Below are positions 9,001 to 10,417 of a stretch of DNA of 10,417 nucleotides, piece after piece (the stretch's first letter is position 1; each line of letters opens with the position of its first letter). The DNA comes from Candidatus Omnitrophota bacterium (GTDB lineage Bacteria; Omnitrophota; Gorgyraeia; JABMQH01), in contig JAPLLL010000143.1 in the NCBI GenBank assembly GCA_026387595.1, positions 1 to 10,417 of the forward strand, given 5' to 3'. The notes below the pieces were generated by a model. The model did no database searches. It saw nothing but the letters and a program-made list of their open reading frames with translations, and had not been told where the DNA came from. The translations under genes were made by a program, and so were the position numbers.

Positions 9001-10417
9001 TTGCCGCGCAACCTGCGCCAGTGGCAGCTCCTGCGCAAGTAACCACTCCGCCAGCCGTGACGATCACGACTGAGACCGTCGAAGGTAAGGCCAAGGGGCT
9101 GTGGGCAAGAATGTCTAACATTGGAATCATGGCGCGCGCCACTTTTGGCGAAAGACGATATCCGGACCTGCTTAAAGAAGTCGGCCCCCGGCAAATAACC
9201 GAAGCGGATACAAGGCAGGAAAACGAACTTTTGAAAGACGCCGACACAAAGGAAAAGGCTTACAAAAACGCCACAAGGGATAAAAAAGAAGCGCTTTACG
9301 CGATGGTGCTGGCTAAATACAACCTGGCCAAGCATTACGAGGATACGGGCAGGATCTCCGAAGCGCTTGCGGTCATCAGCCCTGTCGTAAATCTTCAGGA
9401 TTTTGACAAAAATTATGATCCGTGGATGCCGTTCAACGGCTGCCCTAAAAAAATAGAAGTATGGCGGCTTGAACACCGCCTTATCCTGGAACAGGGCGAT
9501 TTCAAAGCTGTGACGGAAAATTACAGACGGCTCAAAGAACGCGGCTTCAGCCCTCAGGATATGAACCGCTTTGCGTCAAAGGGATTAAAAAAGAGACTGC
9601 TGACGCCGCAAGAAGGAGTCACCCGTATTTTGGATGCGCAGGGCGTGCTGGTAATTACACCGGCAGCAAAGCCGTCGCCGGGAATAACCGTGCCGGGAGC
9701 TTTGGGTACGGCCGCCGAACGGGCGGAAAAAGAGCCGTCAGTTCCTGCTTACGCTATACCTGCGCCAAGGCGCGCCCCGCCGGTAGAAGCTGAGAAAAAA
9801 CCCGCGCCGGAGGAACCATTAAGAACAGAACAGCCGGTACAGGCAGATGCTATTCCGATCGATGTACCTGCGCCTCAACCGGGCAAGCCCGCTAAACCAT
9901 TTACCGCTCCGCCGGTCCGGGCTGTTCCGATACTTGCAGGCCAGACAAGGGTCAGCATGCCTGCGGGCCAGGGGGATCGGATAACCGATGATCCAAAAGA
10001 ATTAAGCAAGGAGATCCCGGACGGTCAGCGCAAACCGGGCGAGAAAGCCAAAATAACCATCGACGGCGAACGTAATATCAGGACACAGGATACTTCTAAA
10101 CGGCTTAAATTCAACGTAAAATGCGAAGCGGCCGGCGACTTCTTCTTTATATTTGACGTCGCGCGCAGGGGCTCGCGCGACCGTGTCACAACGATAGATA
10201 TAGGCGGTAAAAAGATATGGGTCGAGTTTAACCTGGATACGAAGAAGGCGAAGATATTCCAGTACGATCACAACATTATCAGGGACAAGATAGTATCCGT
10301 GACGCAGGAAGGCGACCCGCTTTACGTGGTAGATAAACAGATGAGGCTCAAGGTAGACTTAAGCGGGGATACCCCCACGCTTATCATATTGAAAGATACC
10401 GAAGCCGAGAATATAAA
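1..10417 (+). CDS. Internal part of a giant multidomain protein with an embedded SecA-like ATPase (open at both ends)
   Basis: Reading from base 3, every codon to 10413-10415 is a sense codon, giving 3,471 residues with neither start nor stop in the window. Recognisable domains occur along the whole length in this one frame: PRTase-like, SAM methyltransferase-like, SecA motor, TIM-barrel glycosidase-like, TPR-like and a beta-rich end. This argues against a spurious frame or a frameshift. Codon use looks coherent throughout, with many ATA Ile, AGG Arg, GCC/GCG Ala and GAA/GAG Glu codons. Cysteine is scarce, about ten in 3,471 residues. No single family has this full arrangement. The nearest match I know is the class of giant Omnitrophota proteins with divergent SecA domains. 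True length, start site and promoter lie outside the window. The coding call is certain; the function of the whole protein is not known. Confidence 0.97.
3..570 (+). other. Domain: phosphoribosyltransferase-like alpha/beta fold (residues ~1-190)
   Basis: The segment alternates strands and helices. Residues 60-72 read YVLMDDAAYSGMN: a hydrophobic strand, two acidic residues (D64, D65) and a small-residue loop ending in S69-G70. This is the form of the PRPP-binding loop of type I phosphoribosyltransferases, whose consensus is roughly hydrophobic strand, D/E-D/E, then T/S-G-x-T/S. A further strand (IPRIIVSIPY, about residues 97-106) and a strand near IIVPHQTIP (about 132-140) fit a Rossmann-like core. 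A conserved-looking YFDHKKPDGISFP stretch follows near residues 174-186. In some PRTase-like proteins of bacterial conflict or regulatory systems a similar tail follows the core, but I cannot match it confidently. The N-terminal part of the domain may lie before the window. Substrate unknown; other nucleotide-binding Rossmannoids remain possible. Confidence 0.55.
663..1440 (+). other. Domain: unrecognised mixed alpha/beta region with a possible E-x-K nuclease-like motif (residues ~221-480)
   Basis: I recognise no family over this stretch. It opens with a Pro/Ala-containing spacer (about residues 228-245), then a mixed segment with strands around residues 322-328 (IPIVIEF) and 335-343 (KVLVETKAG). 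The second strand ends in E339-T-K341-A-G, and is followed by a helix starting near N347-Q348-L349. D319 lies 20 residues before E339. The order D, strand, E-x-K, helix with Gln resembles PD-(D/E)xK restriction-endonuclease-like folds, but this is suggestive only. The end (about residues 440-480) is basic and helical and leads into the methyltransferase-like domain. Confidence 0.3.
1575..2205 (+). other. Domain: class I SAM-dependent methyltransferase-like (residues ~525-735)
   Basis: Residues 556-573 carry a glycine-rich motif I (D557-A-W-S-G-T-G-I-L-G) with the following I-V-A-A-R-L-G-A-G helix and turn. The second strand ends in the acidic residue E581 of VLAVE, the usual ribose-binding position. 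A further strand and acidic turn (NIEFEED, residues 606-612) matches the adenine-pocket region. Later strands VNVIMVN and VKYLVLGGSSVIRGV (about residues 638-672) resemble motifs IV and V of the PrmA-like group. A stretch before motif I (YQDSTIASILALQ) resembles the helix that precedes it in PrmA-type enzymes. Known relatives methylate proteins or small molecules with S-adenosylmethionine. No substrate can be inferred, and no NPPY-type amine or base methylation motif was seen. Confidence 0.7.
2214..2838 (+). other. Region: two charged coiled coils flanking a helical segment (residues ~738-946)
   Basis: Residues about 738-790 and about 886-945 are long runs of Ala, Glu, Lys, Arg and Gln with no proline, typical of a continuous charged helix or coiled coil. 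Between them, residues 791-885 form a milder helical segment (for example KKNLAVAIVALALTDIERA) with a duplicate-like rhythm but no recognised family. The first coiled coil starts directly after a short Pro-containing linker (TPVAPAGLTP). The block probably acts as a rigid spacer or oligomerisation element between the methyltransferase-like domain and the SecA-like motor. This is inferred from composition only. Confidence 0.65.
3120..5160 (+). other. Domain: divergent SecA-type preprotein translocase ATPase motor (residues ~1040-1720)
   Basis: Nearly all SecA motor landmarks appear in the canonical order. A Q-motif-like R1085-A-Y-Q-T-Q1090 precedes Walker A (LPTGQGKT, K1111, T1112). Then come YGQDTDFGFDWLEDN (1197-1211) and Walker B, D1232-E-A-D1235. 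The segment about 1243-1360 takes the place of the preprotein cross-linking domain and is somewhat shorter than usual. NBD1 returns with ALKAHTVWNRDGKYIVRDG (from about 1360) and the GLHEAIEAKEGVEI block (about 1399-1412). NBD2 has TNMAGRGTDI (1580-1589) and GRTGRQGD (1619-1626) with arginine-finger candidates R1620 and R1623. Differences from housekeeping SecA: TGEGKT is TGQGKT, DEVD is DEAD, the VTVNDYLA stretch is lost, GMTGTA is GTTATA, and QLRGR is QVEGR. A weak scaffold-helix start is seen near residues 1695-1715. No two-helix finger or C-terminal zinc tail could be identified. Housekeeping SecA drives Sec-dependent export; this copy probably keeps ATPase function in a different setting. 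Confidence 0.93.
5160..6120 (+). other. Region: alpha-helical segment after the SecA motor, no family recognised (residues ~1720-2040)
   Basis: The segment is almost wholly predicted helix, rich in Ala, Glu, Lys, Arg and Gln, with few glycines and prolines and no cysteine. It occupies the place where housekeeping SecA has its helical scaffold, wing domain, two-helix finger and zinc-binding tail. I cannot align it to those parts, and the CxCxSG zinc motif is absent. Helices with hydrophobic faces such as DVALSVGFDPERVLDNLVEDI (around residues 1748-1768) and LTIMLLANPALLQE (around 1974-1987) suggest a folded helical bundle rather than a single coiled coil. It may be a replacement scaffold that couples the motor to the rest of the chain. 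Confidence 0.55.
6120..6540 (+). other. Domain: small unrecognised alpha/beta domain (residues ~2040-2180)
   Basis: Here the helical character gives way to a beta-alpha-beta pattern. A helix (RAIEGGLRDAGI) leads to strand SYEVFEK, then strand GLLVRVKKE, a helix (TRIKNLVDFIARVKDM), strand GYIFVAFEK (about residues 2103-2111), a helix with many charges (TRRVAAEVEKMAKEG) and strand PVTLIEVDE (about 2139-2147). This looks like a compact independent domain of about 110-140 residues. No catalytic motif stands out and I do not recognise the family. Helical residues up to about 2195 join it to the hydrophobic segment that follows. Confidence 0.45.
6594..6698 (+). other. Signal-peptide-like or membrane-segment-like stretch inside the chain (residues ~2198-2232)
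   Basis: Residues 2202-2208 read M-R-K-V-P-T-K, a basic n-region. They are followed by a hydrophobic stretch G2210-FVLGTALYMFGG-2222, a polar QQQK, and V-N-A then S-E-A at 2227-2232, which fits an A-x-A-type signal peptidase I site. The ATG codon at 6606 is preceded at 6600-6602 by GGC within GAAGGCACC, a weak Shine-Dalgarno-like stretch. The hydrophobic core is short (about 13 residues), closer to a signal peptide than to a full transmembrane helix. Domains before it bind cytosolic cofactors; domains after it look extracytoplasmic. It could be a membrane crossing, a remnant of a fused secreted protein, or an internal start. It could also be merely a hydrophobic helix. Confidence 0.4.
6699..7014 (+). 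other. Region: helical or coiled-coil segment (residues ~2233-2338)
   Basis: Directly after the hydrophobic stretch, residues 2233-2338 form long Gln/Ala/Lys/Asp-rich helices (such as EALKQKQETLAQQYRAGQ and HLKQQIDAIRDLRAKVDNI) without proline, glycine-rich turns or cysteine. The pattern suggests a helical hairpin or a coiled-coil stalk. It ends abruptly at the first proline/alanine-rich linker. I recognise no family. Confidence 0.5.
7014..7122 (+). other. Pro/Ala-rich linker 1 (residues ~2338-2374)
   Basis: The stretch TIAPPAAPPVAKPTPVQAKL and what follows to about residue 2374 consists almost only of Pro, Ala, Thr, Val, Gln and Lys. Such sequence is usually unfolded and extended, and separates domains in secreted or wall-spanning proteins. 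It is the first of five similar linkers. Confidence 0.8.
7122..7404 (+). other. Region: helical module between linkers 1 and 2 (residues ~2374-2468)
   Basis: A helical module of about 95 residues. Two Gln/Ala-rich helices (around KAKQVQQLLGQMGNRLAEAQ) are followed by GLDKAAKLFEEIVRQFYEAAAL, which has TPR-like spacing of small and aromatic residues, and by a charged final helix ending EIQRLEAAKAQ. One degenerate tetratricopeptide-like repeat is possible, but a full TPR array is not visible. Confidence 0.4.
7404..7500 (+). other. Pro/Thr/Ala-rich linker 2 (residues ~2468-2500)
   Basis: A short low-complexity linker (about residues 2468-2497, for example PKPVAPMTLTPTVPATQPQV). It connects the helical module to the TIM-barrel glycosidase-like domain and has the same composition as the other linkers. 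Confidence 0.75.
7503..8340 (+). other. Domain: TIM-barrel glycoside hydrolase-like (residues ~2505-2780)
   Basis: Repeated strand-helix units span about 270 residues, a usual size for a single TIM barrel. Strand 1 is TVAVFAYDHWN (2513-2523), followed by a helix, then VSGVVVSGY, then a helix with a K-rich turn (AAKGIKLKVVLGD). Strand 4 is IAGIVWDVEPH (2614-2624) with the acidic pair D2620 and E2622 at the barrel's C-terminal edge, the place of the catalytic acid in GH18- and deacetylase-like barrels. Later strands are LDFNVVLPFWAG, PILIMNYRTDA (N2694, Y2695) and HMFGMEFIPGE (E2720). Barrels of this form cleave or bind polysaccharides or glycans. The D-x-E motif is not the full GH18 D-x-x-D-x-D-x-E signature, so the exact family and activity are uncertain. 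The domain lies between Pro/Ala linkers, which fits an extracytoplasmic location. Confidence 0.65.
8346..8544 (+). other. Pro/Ala-rich linker 3 (residues ~2782-2848)
   Basis: About 65 residues are dominated by Pro, Ala, Thr, Val and Lys, including PTPIPTPKPAPTAPAPATPA. At DNA level, two near-copies of a CCACCTGCAGC core lie about 30 bases apart (8424-8434 and 8454-8464), as expected when short tandem units expand a linker. It separates the glycosidase-like barrel from a helical module. Confidence 0.8.
8675..8689. repeat. Short perfect inverted repeat (GCATGC, 3-base loop)
   Basis: GCATGC at 8675-8680 and again at 8684-8689, with GAC between. As each half is self-palindromic, it is a small dyad inside coding sequence (HAT-HAA region). 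It could form a weak 6-base-pair hairpin in mRNA. No function is claimed. Confidence 0.6.
8711..8733 (+). repeat. Inverted repeat able to form a 10-bp RNA hairpin inside the CDS
   Basis: CGAGATC (8714-8720) and GATCTCG (8724-8730) are exact reverse complements around loop GGT. In RNA a U-G pair (8713/8731), a C-G pair (8712/8732) and a U-A pair (8711/8733) extend the stem to 10 pairs. No U tract follows, so it is not a normal terminator. It codes ILEIGDLG. Confidence 0.65.
8895..9066 (+). other. Pro/Ala-rich linker 4 (residues ~2965-3022)
   Basis: Low-complexity Pro/Ala/Thr/Val sequence of about 57 residues (for example TSAQPAPTPAPIPAQP). It contains a DNA inverted repeat at 8969-8983. It connects the helical module to the TPR-like domain. 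Confidence 0.8.
8969..8983 (+). repeat. Inverted repeat TCCGCC-TTC-GGCGGA inside linker 4
   Basis: TCCGCC (8969-8974) and GGCGGA (8978-8983) are exact complements around TTC. It lies in Pro/Ala-rich linker coding sequence, where it reads as part of GPPSAEAP. Palindromes of this CCGCCTTCGGCGG form are common as short dispersed repeats in many genomes; whether it is dispersed here cannot be seen. Confidence 0.65.
9066..9657 (+). other. Domain: TPR-like helical repeat domain (residues ~3022-3218)
   Basis: After charged helices, residues about 3098-3128 read ALYAMVLAKYNLAKHYEDTG followed by RISEALAVIS. The spacing of W/L, Y, A-x-x-Y and A residues matches a tetratricopeptide helix pair. A second unit (about 3155-3185) has EVWRLEHRLILEQGDFKAVTENYRRL, again A/G-helix followed by a helix ending in Y-x-x-L. 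TPR modules are protein-interaction scaffolds; here a scaffold or assembly role is inferred. A short Trp/Met/Cys-containing loop (DPWMPFNGCPKK) lies between the units. Only two repeats are clear, so calling it an array would overstate the evidence. Confidence 0.55.
9657..9960 (+). other. Pro/Ala-rich linker 5, the longest (residues ~3219-3320)
   Basis: About 100 residues rich in Pro, Ala, Val, Glu and Lys (for example PAAKPSPGITVPGALG, RRAPPVEAEKKPAPEEP and PAPQPGKPAKPFTAPP). It is more charged than the earlier linkers. It separates the TPR-like domain from the beta-rich domain at the window end. Composition suggests an extended, disordered tether. Confidence 0.8.
9963..10417 (+). other. Domain: beta-rich domain, cut by the window end (residues ~3321-3471+)
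   Basis: Strand-alternating residues dominate: RLKFNVKCEAAGDFFFIFDVARRG, then TTIDIGGKKIWVEFNLDT, KAKIFQYDHNII, KIVSVTQ and PTLIILKDTE. The pattern of short amphipathic strands with aromatic and Asp residues resembles a jelly-roll or beta-sandwich module, as in carbohydrate-binding or laminin-G-like domains. I recognise no specific family. The domain runs past base 10415, so its end is unknown. The codons from 10158 to 10181 overlap a GC-rich inverted repeat. Confidence 0.5.
10158..10181 (+). repeat. GC-rich inverted repeat (8-bp perfect stem, 8-base loop)
   Basis: GTCGCGCG (10158-10165) and CGCGCGAC (10174-10181) are exact reverse complements around CAGGGGCT. It sits in codons for VARRGSRD within the beta-rich domain. 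All stem pairs but one are G-C, so a stable mRNA hairpin is expected. No T tract follows it. Confidence 0.7.

Overview
The whole window lies inside one enormous protein-coding gene on the + strand. Reading codons from base 3 (residue number = codon start / 3), I found no stop codon between base 3 and base 10415. That is 3,471 consecutive sense codons, open at both ends. Neither the start codon nor the stop codon is in view, there is no intergenic DNA, and I can support no gene on the minus strand. I see no RNA gene, CRISPR array, insertion sequence, promoter or terminator.

The polypeptide is a chain of unlike domains. First comes a phosphoribosyltransferase-like alpha/beta domain (residues about 1-190). 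A poorly recognisable segment follows (about 223-440), with a possible nuclease-like E-x-K motif. Next is a class I SAM-dependent methyltransferase-like domain (about 525-735). Two Ala/Glu/Lys/Arg-rich coiled coils flank a helical segment (about 738-945). A divergent but nearly complete SecA-type ATPase motor follows (about 1040-1720). After it come about 300 helical residues and a small alpha/beta domain (about 2040-2170). At residue 2202 there is a short signal-peptide-like or membrane-segment-like stretch. The remainder looks like an envelope protein: helical and coiled-coil modules, a TIM-barrel glycosidase-like domain (about 2511-2780), a TPR-like domain (about 3025-3215) and a beta-rich domain cut by the window end. 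These are strung together by five proline/alanine-rich linkers.

The organism is most likely a member of Omnitrophota (former OP3). The reasons are the giant open frame, an embedded divergent SecA-like helicase, carbohydrate-active and linker modules, and frequent ATA (Ile) and AGG (Arg) codons at intermediate GC. As I recall, giant genes of this phylum have been reported to carry divergent SecA DEAD-helicase domains, membrane segments and putative attachment or carbohydrate-degrading domains. This assignment is inference. Other bacteria with giant proteins cannot be excluded from this window alone.

The working idea is that domains using cytosolic cofactors (PRPP-, SAM- and ATP-binding folds) precede the hydrophobic stretch near residue 2210, and extracytoplasmic-type domains follow it. 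The gene could therefore encode a membrane-spanning or partly exported giant protein with a built-in translocase-like motor. That architecture is the main novelty here.
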